Shown piece by piece: positions 1-7,793 of a DNA stretch of 15,663 nt. Location: contig DAOWME010000045.1 of the NCBI GenBank assembly GCA_030643245.1, positions 1 through 15,663 on the forward strand. The letters run 5' to 3'. The position numbers and the translations under genes are program-made. Position 1 is the stretch's first letter; each line of letters opens with the position of its first letter. The notes beneath the pieces were generated by a model. That model was not told where the DNA came from. It saw only the letters and a program-made list of their open reading frames with translations, and searched no databases. The stretch is from Deltaproteobacteria bacterium. GTDB taxonomy: Bacteria; Desulfobacterota; UBA8473.

Positions 1-106
1 AAAGCATAAAGAGCGGCATGCCGAGGGCTATAATGAGGCTCAGGGGATCCCTTAAGATATGAAGGAACTCTGCCTTCATTACTGTCCATATTCTTTGCTT
101 GGTCAC
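1..106 (-). CDS. ABC-2 type transporter permease, N-terminal fragment
   Basis: Only about 35 N-terminal residues are visible; the gene runs off the left edge. Reading from a GTG at 104-106, the peptide has the cytoplasmic amphipathic entry of ABC-2 permeases, with an AEFLHILRDPLSLIIALGMP segment leading into the first membrane helix. That R-D-P-x-S-L pattern is typical of YbhS/YbhR-like exporter permeases. An in-frame TGA lies just upstream of the start, and a purine-rich ribosome binding site (GAGAGG, plus-strand 115-120) sits 8 nt before the GTG. The gene follows the double ATPase at 184-2094 with a 77-nt gap and should form the membrane pore that this ATPase drives. The substrate is unknown. 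Assignment rests on a short fragment plus context. Confidence 0.72.
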   Translation of the reverse strand, partial: MTKQRIWTVMKAEFLHILRDPLSLIIALGMPLFML

Positions 107-123
107 TGGTCTTTCCTCTCTTC

Positions 124-152
124 ATCCGGACATGGCACGACGCCGTCCGGAT
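124..152. other. Perfect 8-bp hairpin between ATPase and permease genes
   Basis: ATCCGGAC at 124-131 is exactly inverted at 145-152 with a 13-nt loop. A second, gapless palindrome CCACCGGTGG lies at 171-180. Both fall in the 77-nt gap between the ATPase stop and the permease start. No T-run follows on the transcribed (minus) strand, so this is not a clear intrinsic terminator. It may lower or stabilise downstream expression within the operon; that role is inference. Confidence 0.4.
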
Positions 153-183
153 CATGGGTTAAGGCCCCTCCCACCGGTGGATA

Positions 184-2094
184 CTATTCCATCTCTCCCG
201 CTGTGATGTGATAGATAAAAACATCGTCAAGCGATGGACTTATCCTGGTAATCTCCTCCACACTTATGCCCGCGGCCTTAAGGATCTCTCTTGTGATATC
301 CCCCTCCCCCTTGTCAACCAGGATATGGATCTTGTCTCCGAACAATGCGCCCTGCTGCACGAAATCAAGGGCGGTCAGCTTATTAAATGCTTCGAGCACC
401 GGAGATGCCGTTACCTCAAAAAAGTTGACGGACAGGTCTCGTTTCAGTTCCCCCGGCGTTCCAATGGCCACAAGGTTTCCGTCGGACATCAAACCGAGGA
501 TACCACACCGTTCGGCCTCGTCCATGAAATGGGTGGTGACTACTGTTGTTATCCCTACCTCCGAGAACGAGTAGATGGCATCCCAGAATTCCGCGCGGCC
601 TATGGGGTCAACCCCGGAGGTTGGTTCATCCAAAAAGAGAACCGTCGGTTGGTGCATGACAGCACACCCAAGCGCCAGTTTCTGCTTCCAGCCTCCGGCG
701 AGCTCTCTGGTCAGGTTCTTTTCCTTTCCCTTTAAACCGGCAAGGTCAATAACCCAGTCCCTCTTCATCTTTTTTTCTTGCTTCGCAATTCCGTAAATGC
801 TTCCGTAAAAGTCGAGGTTCTGCCCTACTGTAAGGTCCGGATATAGGGAAAATAGTTGAGACATGTAACCTATCCTGCTCTTCACAAGGCGGGATTGATT
901 CTTTATATCATAACCGGCAACCGTAGCTCTTCCCGAAGTGGGCGGGAAAAGGCCACAGAGCATCTTTATTATGGTGGTCTTCCCGGCCCCGTTAGGGCCT
1001 AAAAGACCGAAGACAGTGCCGGTCTCTATCTCGAAACTCACATCGTTCACCGCAACAAAATCACCGAACTGTTTGGTTATACCGGAGACAATGATAGATT
1101 TGGGACCCACATCAGGGGGCTCGCTGAAAGGCATCCGTACCTTCTTCCCTTTGCCGTCCGTGCGATCCTGCAAGGAAGAGATGAAGACATCATCCATAGT
1201 GGCATCTACTTCCCTGCAGTTCTCTATACTTAAGCCTTTCTCTGCCAGGTCCTTTTCCATCTTCGGTATTTCAGCAGCGGGATCATCCATAAAGACCCGG
1301 ACCTCGTCACCAAATACCTGACCATCGCGTGACAGATCTTCCCTCAATACCTTAAACGTCCGGTTTATGTCGTGGGTCTTGAAAGAGCAGACCTTCTGTT
1401 TGATCGCTTTCCTCAAGTTTGACGGGGTATCACAGGCTATAATATCGCCATCCTGCATAAGTGCGACCCGGTTGCATCGTTCCGCTTCATCCATGTACGG
1501 GGTGGATATAACCACAGTGATGCCCTGGACAATGAACTCATACAAGATCTTCCAGAGTTCGCTTCGGGAGAGAGGGTCAACCGCCGTGGTCGGTTCATCA
1601 AGTATCAAGACCCTGGGACGGTGGATTAACGCGCAGCTCAGGCCGAGTTTCTTCTTCATCCCCCCTGACAGGGCGCCGGCCCGGCGATCACGAAAGGGCT
1701 CCATCCTTGAGAAACGGAGCAACCTCTCCTTTTGACGCTCTCTATCGTCATGTGGGATACCACGCAAATCAGCCATAAAATCTATATTCTCTTCAACGGT
1801 CATGTCCAGATAAAGTGTAAAATCCTGAGACATGTACCCTATTATGGAACGGATAACGTCCGGTTCTTCTTCAACATTATGACCGTCAACGAATATCAGG
1901 CCTGAGCTCGATGCCAGGATACCGCATATCATCTGGATCGTCGTAGTTTTGCCTGCTCCGTCGGAACCCAGAAGACCAAAGATCTCCCCTTCTTTTACGT
2001 TGAGGTTGAGCCCGTTCACTACTGTTCTGTCCCCGTATTTCTTGGTCAAATCCTCAACGAGAACCACAGAATCCTTTAACCTTGTTACTTCCAT
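184..2094 (-). CDS. ybhF: Double-domain ABC exporter ATPase, YbhF-like
   Basis: This 636-residue protein carries two complete ABC cassettes in one chain, as in YbhF-type exporters. Cassette 1 has Walker A GSDGAGKT at 43-50, signature LSGGM at 142-146 and Walker B VLILDE at 162-167. Cassette 2 has GPNGAGKT at 366-373, a variant signature LAGGW at 465-469 and VLFLDE at 485-490. The switch histidine is present in cassette 2 (H522) but Pro199 occupies the equivalent place in cassette 1. The protein should hydrolyse ATP at the inner membrane for an ABC-2 permease pair, the first of which begins at 106. Its ATG overlaps the last 10 nt of the upstream membrane fusion gene, with AGAGAGA as a weak ribosome binding site, suggesting translational coupling. 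The symbol is by family resemblance; the substrate is not inferable. Confidence 0.9.
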   Translation of the reverse strand: MEVTRLKDSVVLVEDLTKKYGDRTVVNGLNLNVKEGEIFGLLGSDGAGKTTTIQMICGILASSSGLIFVDGHNVEEEPDVIRSIIGYMSQDFTLYLDMTVEENIDFMADLRGIPHDDRERQKERLLRFSRMEPFRDRRAGALSGGMKKKLGLSCALIHRPRVLILDEPTTAVDPLSRSELWKILYEFIVQGITVVISTPYMDEAERCNRVALMQDGDIIACDTPSNLRKAIKQKVCSFKTHDINRTFKVLREDLSRDGQVFGDEVRVFMDDPAAEIPKMEKDLAEKGLSIENCREVDATMDDVFISSLQDRTDGKGKKVRMPFSEPPDVGPKSIIVSGITKQFGDFVAVNDVSFEIETGTVFGLLGPNGAGKTTIIKMLCGLFPPTSGRATVAGYDIKNQSRLVKSRIGYMSQLFSLYPDLTVGQNLDFYGSIYGIAKQEKKMKRDWVIDLAGLKGKEKNLTRELAGGWKQKLALGCAVMHQPTVLFLDEPTSGVDPIGRAEFWDAIYSFSEVGITTVVTTHFMDEAERCGILGLMSDGNLVAIGTPGELKRDLSVNFFEVTASPVLEAFNKLTALDFVQQGALFGDKIHILVDKGEGDITREILKAAGISVEEITRISPSLDDVFIYHITAGEME

Positions 2095-3281
2095 GATCTC
2101 TCTTTATCCCATTTCAAGTCTATGTCGGCCGGCATACCGGGCTTGAGGATTCCTTCGGGATTGTCGATGCCTACCTTTATCTTGTAAACCATGGTGGAAC
2201 GATGTTCGTACATCTGAACATCACGGGGCGTAAATTCCGCTTTGGACGCCACAAGGATGACCCGCCCGTCAAAATGACGGTCAGGAAAAGAGTCCACGTA
2301 AATCCTGCAGGGGCTCTTGAGCTTAACCTTGCCGATATCTCTCTGTTCAACATAAGTCTTCACATAAAGTTCATTCATGTCAGTGAGAACAACTATGGGG
2401 GTGCCCGGAACCACGTTTTCTCCCAATTCTATGACCTTGTCCGTGACCGTGCCTTTCACGGGACTGTATATGAATGTGTCAGCCAGGGTAGCTTCTACCT
2501 CTTTTTTTGAAGCAAGGGCAGAGTCCAAACCCGCTTTTGCCACGTCTTCATCGGTCCTTGCGGCATTAAGTTCCTTTTCGATGGTGTTCACATCGTTCCG
2601 ACGCAGTTGGATCTCTGTAAGGGTGGATCTTGCCAGGTCCAAACCCGCCTGGGCAAGCAGGACCTCTCTGGTACTCCTCTCCACTTGTGCTTTGGTTACG
2701 TGATACGCCTCGTCGATGGCATCCATCTTACTCTGGGATATGGACTTCTTCTTTGCAAGGGCGGAAAACCGGACATAGTCCTTTTCAGCCTTGGAAAAGT
2801 TGCTCTCAGACTGTTCTAAAACCGCCTTCGATGCTGCGATACGGGCTTCCGCCTGCTCGATCTTTGCCGCGGACTGTTTTCTCGAAAGATTGAGGGCAAT
2901 CTTTGTTCCCACAAGCCTGCTTTCAAGGATATCCACACGATTATATGCTTTTTGAAGCATCGCCTCTGCCTTGGCAATCTGTGCCTCGCTATTTTCAATC
3001 TGGGACTGAATTTGATCGGAATCAATCTGCGCTACAAGGTCCCCTTTCTTCACTTCATCACTCTCATCTACGGTCAACTTGATGATATCGCCACTCACTT
3101 TTGAGCTCAGGGAGACTTCAGTACCTTCAACCCAGCCGTGTAATCTTAAAAATCCTTTCTTGACGTGGCCTTCCATAGTGGCTGAATAAAAGGCTGCGCC
3201 TATACCACAGAGAAAAAGGAAGGCAACAATATATAACACAATCCTTCTGCGTTTGATCTTCTTATCATCTTTTTCAGACAT
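2085..3281 (-). CDS. HlyD-family membrane fusion protein, YbhG-like
   Basis: The periplasmic adaptor of a tripartite efflux system, 398 residues. A cytoplasmic KIKRRR stretch is followed by one membrane helix at about residues 12-33. Next come a first lipoyl half-motif at about 46-88, a long alpha-helical coiled-coil hairpin at about 88-268, the second lipoyl half at about 270-308, and a beta-barrel/membrane-proximal region containing AEFTPRDVQ at 348-356, a pattern typical of YbhG-like adaptors. An upstream in-frame start would add 22 residues, but the ATG at 3281 has GGAGG five nucleotides before it and gives the expected short Lys-rich N-terminus, so it is preferred. The gene lies 72 nt after the TolC-like gene and overlaps the ATPase start by 10 nt, so it is clearly in the same operon. 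Confidence 0.92.
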   Translation of the reverse strand: MSEKDDKKIKRRRIVLYIVAFLFLCGIGAAFYSATMEGHVKKGFLRLHGWVEGTEVSLSSKVSGDIIKLTVDESDEVKKGDLVAQIDSDQIQSQIENSEAQIAKAEAMLQKAYNRVDILESRLVGTKIALNLSRKQSAAKIEQAEARIAASKAVLEQSESNFSKAEKDYVRFSALAKKKSISQSKMDAIDEAYHVTKAQVERSTREVLLAQAGLDLARSTLTEIQLRRNDVNTIEKELNAARTDEDVAKAGLDSALASKKEVEATLADTFIYSPVKGTVTDKVIELGENVVPGTPIVVLTDMNELYVKTYVEQRDIGKVKLKSPCRIYVDSFPDRHFDGRVILVASKAEFTPRDVQMYEHRSTMVYKIKVGIDNPEGILKPGMPADIDLKWDKERSWK

Positions 3282-3286
3282 CCCAT

Positions 3287-3291
3287 CCTCC
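3287..3291 (-). promoter_or_regulatory. Ribosome binding site deciding the adaptor start
   Basis: GGAGG on the minus strand, five nucleotides before the ATG at 3279-3281. It favours this start over the in-frame start 66 nt upstream at 3347, for which I see no comparable site. Confidence 0.7.
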
Positions 3292-3353
3292 TTCAGGCTT
3301 TGACATTTCGGACTATGAACACTAAGTGAGAGGTCAGCCGGTAACAATTCACC

Positions 3354-4709
3354 TTAACGCTCCCCTATTGCACGCTGCAACCTTGCCTGAGCTACGTGAT
3401 AATCGTACAGCGAGTTATAATAGTTCAGCCTGGCTTGTGTAAGAAGGGTCTGCGCGTCAAGGACCTCCGTCGACGTTGTAAGCTGGCTTTGATAACGTTC
3501 CCTGCTCACCCTCATGTTCTCTTCGGCCTGTTCAACACCCTTCTTGGTTGTCGGTATATTCTTCGCAGCCTCATCAAGGTGGAGAACAGCCTTTTTCACA
3601 TCGAGACGAACATTGTCCTCTATCCCTGACTTTGCATCTATCAACTGCCTCTTGCGGCTCTTCTCCGCGCTTATTGAATAGTGGGTCTTGCCCCATTGCC
3701 ACAATGACCAGGATAACCCTGCCATAGCCTGCCAATTACTCGATACGTGAAAATCACTTCCTGAGACATCGGGTTCATCGCCCGCGTTTACGTAATCAAA
3801 AGCAACCCCTACCTTGGGGTAATAACCGCTCCTTGCTAACCTGATCGCCTGTTCCATCTGAAGGATTTTGATGTCTAGTATCCTTATCTCGGGTCTGGTC
3901 TCGCCGGCCTTTTCAAAGCACGCGTCCAGATCCGGCACAACCGGTTGATAGCCCATGACGTCCGACACATCTACAGGTTCATTTACAGGTCTTGACAGAA
4001 CCGTGTTAAATGCAGAGCGAGAAAGCTTCGTGGCATTTTGGGCCTTTATCAGATCATGTTTGGCGTTGACGAGTTCCACCTCCGACTTCAATAGATCGTT
4101 TATCGGTATTATACCGGCGTCAAAAAAATCCTGTGCTTCATCTACAACGGACTGCAACTGCTCCACCGCCCTTTCAGTCACATCCAAATACTTATCCGTT
4201 CTCAGGATGCCGAAATAGGCATGGTTGACCCTTAAGATCAGATCGAGGATCTCCAGCTCAAGCTCCAATTTGGAGACATCTATCCCCAACTTGGCTAGGT
4301 TGTAAGCGCTCACCAGGGCAAATCCGGTGAACAACGGCTGTTTTAGGGTGACCTTCCATTCATAGTTGTCTTCCGTGCCGTACTCCCACTTTGCAATTTC
4401 CATACCGCCCACATTTAAGTTCTTGAGTCTGGGGGGCGTCTCAACCCAGTGATATCCATAAGACGTGCTCAATTCCGGAAGAAAGTCAGCCCGAGCCTTC
4501 TTTCTTGCGGCTCCGGCCTCTTCAACGGCTTCTTTCTTTACCTTAATAGCCGAGAAGTTGGCAAGGGCCTCTGCAATACTTTCTTCCAAAGTATACCGAA
4601 TGATCTCTCTCTTCATTGGATCAGAGGCCCCGACATCGTGGACAAAGGCAGTGAGAAAAAGGTAAGCGATGAATACGCATACAAAAAGAAACACGGATCT
4701 AAATTTCAT
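3354..4709 (-). CDS. TolC-family outer-membrane efflux protein
   Basis: A 451-residue outer-membrane channel protein with two outer-membrane-efflux-protein repeats rich in long amphipathic helices. Typical parts are the N-terminal YTLEESIAEALA, the mid-protein RPEIRILDIKILQMEQAIRLA, and the C-terminal VSRERYQSQLTTSTEVLDAQ. Residues 1-28 look like a signal peptide: KFR, a hydrophobic core, then a VGA cleavage site before SDP. I take the ATG at 4709 because GGAGG lies eight nucleotides upstream (4718-4722); the upstream in-frame ATG at 4736 would add nine residues before the signal peptide. It is the first gene of the efflux operon and would dock onto the HlyD-like adaptor encoded next to export substrates across the outer membrane. 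The substrate is unknown, and no local regulator gene is visible. Confidence 0.9.
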   Translation of the reverse strand: MKFRSVFLFVCVFIAYLFLTAFVHDVGASDPMKREIIRYTLEESIAEALANFSAIKVKKEAVEEAGAARKKARADFLPELSTSYGYHWVETPPRLKNLNVGGMEIAKWEYGTEDNYEWKVTLKQPLFTGFALVSAYNLAKLGIDVSKLELELEILDLILRVNHAYFGILRTDKYLDVTERAVEQLQSVVDEAQDFFDAGIIPINDLLKSEVELVNAKHDLIKAQNATKLSRSAFNTVLSRPVNEPVDVSDVMGYQPVVPDLDACFEKAGETRPEIRILDIKILQMEQAIRLARSGYYPKVGVAFDYVNAGDEPDVSGSDFHVSSNWQAMAGLSWSLWQWGKTHYSISAEKSRKRQLIDAKSGIEDNVRLDVKKAVLHLDEAAKNIPTTKKGVEQAEENMRVSRERYQSQLTTSTEVLDAQTLLTQARLNYYNSLYDYHVAQARLQRAIGER

Positions 4710-4717
4710 ACTCTTAA

Positions 4718-4722
4718 CCTCC
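4718..4722 (-). promoter_or_regulatory. Ribosome binding site deciding the TolC-like start
   Basis: GGAGG on the minus strand, eight nucleotides before the ATG at 4707-4709. It places the start directly at the signal peptide rather than 27 nt upstream. Confidence 0.65.
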
Positions 4723-5067
4723 GTTAAGGAAAACACATTCGTTAATATCCATCAAGAACCCGGAAACCCATCTAAATAATATGCCTTTCCACCAAGAACT
4801 CGTAATTAATGCTTGCTGTTCCAAATTTTCGACCTAGTAGTGTCTGCAGCCTTGCATTCACCTCTGGATATCGGAAGCCAACAGAGGGATGGGATCATCT
4901 CCTTGGCCCCAAAGCCCGGCAAAAAATGGCCAAGTTCATCAAATTCCGTCAAGACATGCCAGAATGAGATACACCTTCAACGTGAAGCATGGATATCAAA
5001 GGAAGTAAGCCATTAGTTCTTTCGCCAGAGAGAGAAGAGGAACGAGTATAACTAGAAGGAGAGTTGA

Positions 5068-5163
5068 ATGCGCACGCTGAATATCGAAGCATACGAGATG
5101 TTGTGCTCAATGTCAAGAGATCTTATAATTAATTTCCGGAAGGGCTTGAACATAAGCAGTTGA
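5068..5163 (+). CDS. Possible short ORF with strong ribosome binding site
   Basis: A 31-residue frame starting MRTLNIEAYEMLCSM and ending NISS. The ATG follows AAGGAG with a seven-nucleotide spacing, which is better than many real genes here. A 20-residue frame at 4989-5051 ends 16 nt before it, so the two could be a tiny pair. I do not recognise either product. The same reading frame reopens at 5200-5412 after three stops (5161, 5170, 5197), so this may instead be the intact 5' end of a broken gene. Confidence 0.22.
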   Translation: MRTLNIEAYEMLCSMSRDLIINFRKGLNISS

Positions 5164-5199
5164 CAGGGTTGAGACGTTTATTCGCTCGTATCTAACTGA

Positions 5200-5412
5200 T
5201 TTGATGCCTGGCCTTCGCATTTTCTCAATCGGCCGTGTATTGATGATCCACACGGCAAATACGATTTTGTGAGGCGATTTTCTACTGAAGGATGTGCGGT
5301 AGCCTTGGACTGTGATGGGAGGTTTGCCGGGTGGAAGATCGGCATAATGGCTCCGGTGGCCGCCAGACCCACTGAAGTATGGGAATTACTTGACGGCATT
5401 ATCGTTTATTGA
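5200..5412 (+). pseudogene. Coding-like fragment, possibly the 3' remnant of a gene
   Basis: An open frame of 70 codons with protein-like composition, including DPHGKYDFVRRFSTEGC and a C-terminal PTEVWELLDGIIVY before TGA. It has no start codon of its own and is in the same frame as the short ORF at 5068-5163, from which it is separated by three stop codons. I do not recognise the family. It ends 15 nt before the fold-back repeat at 5428. It could be a decayed gene or chance; the opposite strand is also open here for 73 codons but has an unconvincing composition. Confidence 0.2.
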
Positions 5413-5427
5413 GCCTCTATGCCGTCC

Positions 5428-5601
5428 AGGGACGAGGCCGAAATAACTTCCTCAAGTTAGCGCCCTTCGGGCGAGCTGTTGGCTGTTAGCTGTTAAGCCG
5501 TTGAGGCTGTTCGACTTATTAGCTTAATAGCTTACCAGCTTACCAGCTTAATAGCTGTGAGCGGCTGGCACAAATGGGGAAGTTATTTCAGCCTTGTCCC
5601 T
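5428..5601. mobile_element. Fold-back repeat copy A (chimeric core)
   Basis: Both ends match the repeat family: the left end begins AGGGACGAGGCCGAAATAAC at 5428 and the right end is its inverted copy ending at 5601 with three changes. The shared sequence extends about 35 nt inwards on each side. The middle (about 5465-5565) is unrelated to the other copies. It contains a hairpin CGCCC-TTC-GGGCG (5461-5473), three 7-bp GCTGTT(G/A) units (5475-5495) and four 8-bp AGCTTA(AT/CC) units (5521-5552). The right end overlaps the last codons and stop of ahbD. Flanking dinucleotides are CC and CA, so no target duplication is evident. Confidence 0.7.
5475..5556. repeat. Short tandem repeats inside repeat copy A
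   Basis: Two arrays of short units: GCTGTT(G/A) three times at 5475-5495 and AGCTTA(AT/CC) four times at 5521-5552, followed by AGCT. The second array is symmetric in its variants (AT, CC, CC, AT). They replace the normal core of the fold-back repeat. Units are too short and have no spacers, so this is not a CRISPR array. Confidence 0.75.
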
Positions 5602-6655
5602 CAGGTTGATATGTACAATAAGGCTCTTCCCCAAGATAATCCCCTGTGAATTCATAAGCCCGCGCCCGGCATCCCCCACAAACCTGACGATATTCACACC
5701 TCCCGCACTTGCCCCTGTAACCGTCAAAATCCCTCAGCGATCGAAATATCGCTGAGTTCGTCCAGATATCATCAAGGGTATTTTTTTTCAGGTCTCCGCA
5801 GTTAAGCTCCAGGTAACCGCAGGGCTGGACCTGTCCTGTGTGGGATATGAAACAGAAAGAGATCCCGCCAAGGCATCCTCTGGTTACGGCATCCATTCCA
5901 TGGGTCTTGAATGTTATCTTTTTGCCCTCTTCCTTTGCCCTCTGCCGAAGGATACGATAGTAGTGAGGGGCACATGTGGCCTTTAGATGTATGGGGACTC
6001 TATCACTTTGTTCGTAAAACCAGTGGAGCGTCTTCTCATACATTTCCGGTGGGATCTCATTGTCCTTCATGTCTTTGGCCCGGCCTGTCGGCACTACCAG
6101 GAATATATGGTGGGCAACGGCCCCCAGTTTGAGAGCCAAGGCAAGGATGTCCGGAAGCTCCTCCATATTGGCGCCGGTAATTGTGGTATTTATCTGAAAC
6201 TCCAGCCCAGCCTTTCCGGCATATTCTATGCCCCTTAAAGCTCCTTCAAAGGCCCCTTCCACCTGGCGAAACCGGTCATGGCTCTCTCTGGTTGAACCAT
6301 CTATGCTGATACTGATCCTCTTGATCCCGGACATCACCATCATTTTGGCATTTTCTTCATCTATAAGGGTCCCATTCGGCGCCATAACCATCCTGAGGCC
6401 TTTTCGAGTTCCGTATTCCGCAATTTCAAATATATCCTTCCTCATCAAGGGCTCTCCACCGGTAAGGATGATCACCGGCTTGCTGAATCCGGCGATATCA
6501 TCGATAAGTCTGAGACACCGTTCGGTTGAAAACTCACCGGCGTAAGGCCCCTTTTCAGCAGAGGCACGGCAGTGAATACAGGATAGGTTACAACTCCTCG
6601 TAACCTCCCAAGCGATCATCCTCAATTCGGCTTTATTCTCATCATACCTTTCCAC
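5588..6655 (-). CDS. ahbD: Radical SAM heme b synthase AhbD
   Basis: The last enzyme of the siroheme-dependent heme pathway: it oxidatively decarboxylates the two propionates of iron-coproporphyrin III to give heme b. In this 355-residue protein the radical-SAM cluster cysteines are C22, C26 and C29 (CNLSCIHC), the SAM-binding GGEP is at 66-69, and the C-terminal auxiliary-cluster region has C317, C320, C326, C329 and C347. Internal stretches such as FQINTTITGANM, HIFLVVPTGRA and KATCAPHYYRI, and FCFISHTGQVQPCGYLEL match AhbD as I remember it from sulfate reducers. I choose the GTG at 6655, with GAGG seven nucleotides upstream; it overlaps the hemB end by 14 nt. A TTG at 6682 is possible but has no reason. 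The stop codon and last codons lie inside a mobile repeat. Confidence 0.9.
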   Translation of the reverse strand: MERYDENKAELRMIAWEVTRSCNLSCIHCRASAEKGPYAGEFSTERCLRLIDDIAGFSKPVIILTGGEPLMRKDIFEIAEYGTRKGLRMVMAPNGTLIDEENAKMMVMSGIKRISISIDGSTRESHDRFRQVEGAFEGALRGIEYAGKAGLEFQINTTITGANMEELPDILALALKLGAVAHHIFLVVPTGRAKDMKDNEIPPEMYEKTLHWFYEQSDRVPIHLKATCAPHYYRILRQRAKEEGKKITFKTHGMDAVTRGCLGGISFCFISHTGQVQPCGYLELNCGDLKKNTLDDIWTNSAIFRSLRDFDGYRGKCGRCEYRQVCGGCRARAYEFTGDYLGEEPYCTYQPEGQG

Positions 6656-7622
6656 GGAGTATCCTCGCTGCCTCTTTCGCAAAATAAGTGATGATTATGT
6701 CGGCGCCGGCCCGCTTGATTGCCACCAGACATTCCATCATTACCTTCTCCCCGTCAACCCATCCCAGGCGATCAGCAGCCTTGACCATGGCATATTCACC
6801 ACTCACGTTGTAGGCGGCCACAGGCAGATCAAACTCCTCTTTTATTTGAAAAATGATATCGAGATAGGCGATGGCTGGCTTTACCATTACAATATCAGCC
6901 CCTTCTTCCACATCGAGGCTTACCTCGCGGATGGCCTCACGGGAGTTGGCAGGATCCATCTGATATGATCTTCGATCACCGAACTGGGGTGAAGATCCCG
7001 CTGCCTCTCTAAAAGGACCATAGAAACCGGAGGCATACTTGGCCGAATAAGACATGATGGGAATCCCTTCATGGGCGTTTTCATCCAGACACTCCCTTAT
7101 CTCTGATACTCTACCATCCATCATATCAGAAGGGGCAACCATGTGCGCTCCGGCCTCCGCATGGGACAGGGCCATCCTGGCCAATAACTCCAGTGTAGCA
7201 TCGTTGTCCACATCTCCGTTCTTAATTATACCGCAGTGTCCGTGGGTCGTATACTCACAGAGACACACGTCCGTAATGATTATGGTTTCGGACGCCTTTT
7301 TCCTAATCTCTCTAATGGCCCTCTGGACTATGCCTTGCCTCTCATACGCCTCGGAACCTGCTTCGTCCTTATTCTTTGGTATTCCAAACAACAGTACCGC
7401 AGGTATCCCCAGATCATTGATTTCCCTGACTTCCTCTACAAGGAGGTCTATGGACAGTTGGGATATCCCAGGCATGGATTTGATCGGTCTCCTGACACCC
7501 TTTCCGTGGGTGATAAAGAGGGGGTAGACGAGATTATCAACGGAAAGGGTGGTCTCTCTTATCATCCGTCTCAAATTTTCGTTCTTTCTCAATCTTCTGG
7601 GACGATAATCCGGGAATAACAC
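6642..7622 (-). CDS. hemB: Porphobilinogen synthase (delta-aminolevulinate dehydratase)
   Basis: Condenses two 5-aminolevulinate molecules to porphobilinogen, the first common step after aminolevulinate in tetrapyrrole synthesis. The 326-residue protein has the active-site zinc cysteines C120, C122 and C130 (DVCLCEY...HGHCG), marking the zinc-dependent class. The two active-site lysines are K195 (in SYSAKYASGFYGPFR) and the Schiff-base K248 (in MVKPAIAYLD). Length is normal for the family. The GTG at 7622 is preferred because GGAGG lies six nucleotides upstream; a TTG two codons earlier would abut that site. The 3' end overlaps ahbD by 14 nt, so the two are translationally coupled. It is separated from ahbC upstream by 196 nt holding heptamer repeats and a degenerate repeat end. 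Confidence 0.96.
   Translation of the reverse strand: MLFPDYRPRRLRKNENLRRMIRETTLSVDNLVYPLFITHGKGVRRPIKSMPGISQLSIDLLVEEVREINDLGIPAVLLFGIPKNKDEAGSEAYERQGIVQRAIREIRKKASETIIITDVCLCEYTTHGHCGIIKNGDVDNDATLELLARMALSHAEAGAHMVAPSDMMDGRVSEIRECLDENAHEGIPIMSYSAKYASGFYGPFREAAGSSPQFGDRRSYQMDPANSREAIREVSLDVEEGADIVMVKPAIAYLDIIFQIKEEFDLPVAAYNVSGEYAMVKAADRLGWVDGEKVMMECLVAIKRAGADIIITYFAKEAARILRGKV
6663..6666 (-). promoter_or_regulatory. Ribosome binding site for ahbD inside the hemB 3' end
   Basis: GAGG on the minus strand, seven nucleotides before the GTG at 6653-6655, within hemB coding sequence. It supports the GTG start over the longer TTG start at 6682. Confidence 0.5.
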
Positions 7623-7628
7623 GATCAA

Positions 7629-7633
7629 CCTCC
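7629..7633 (-). promoter_or_regulatory. Ribosome binding site deciding the hemB GTG start
   Basis: GGAGG on the minus strand, six nucleotides before the GTG at 7620-7622. The in-frame TTG at 7628 directly touches this site and so cannot use it. Confidence 0.7.
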
Positions 7634-7672
7634 TGGCAAAATCTTGCTATATATGCCGTTAACCTTTATTTT

Positions 7673-7714
7673 AGTTGTCAGTTATCAGTTATCAGTTATC
7701 AGTTGTCAGTTATT
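7673..7714. repeat. Heptanucleotide tandem repeat, six units
   Basis: Six consecutive 7-bp units of AGTT(A/G)T(C/T): variants GTC, ATC, ATC, ATC, GTC, ATT. The array lies 51 nt upstream of the hemB start in the ahbC-hemB gap, followed by a looser GGTTTATTGGTTA. Units resemble the 7-bp arrays in repeat copy A in length but not in sequence. Function unknown; copy number could vary between strains. Confidence 0.85.
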
Positions 7715-7793
7715 GGTTTATTGGTTAGGCGGCTCTGGATAAAGCTGTCAATGTCCGCTTTACTTCGTTTATGGGCTGATCAGACTCTCGATA

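Larger units (their letters stand above)
4710..5427. other. Gene-poor stretch upstream of the efflux operon
   Basis: About 720 nt without a confident gene. It must contain the promoter of the efflux operon, but I see no convincing -35/-10 pair on the minus strand. On the plus strand there are short coding-like runs: 4809-4967 (52 residues, no ribosome binding site seen), 4989-5051 (20 residues) and 5068-5163 (31 residues, good ribosome binding site), then an open frame at 5200-5412 without its own start. Their order and lysine/arginine-rich composition suggest a decayed or unrecognised short-gene region rather than random sequence, but none matches a family I know. Confidence 0.45.

Noticed and set aside
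208..735. Long plus-strand open frame opposite the ATPase gene
   Set aside because: It is antisense to a well-supported double ABC ATPase and has no recognisable domain or ribosome binding site.
3281..3347. Longer N-terminus for the HlyD-like adaptor
   Set aside because: The extra 22 residues are not adaptor-like and the ATG at 3281 has a strong GGAGG site.
7673..7714. Tandem AGTTATC units considered as a CRISPR array
   Set aside because: Units are 7 bp with no spacers; they are a simple tandem repeat.
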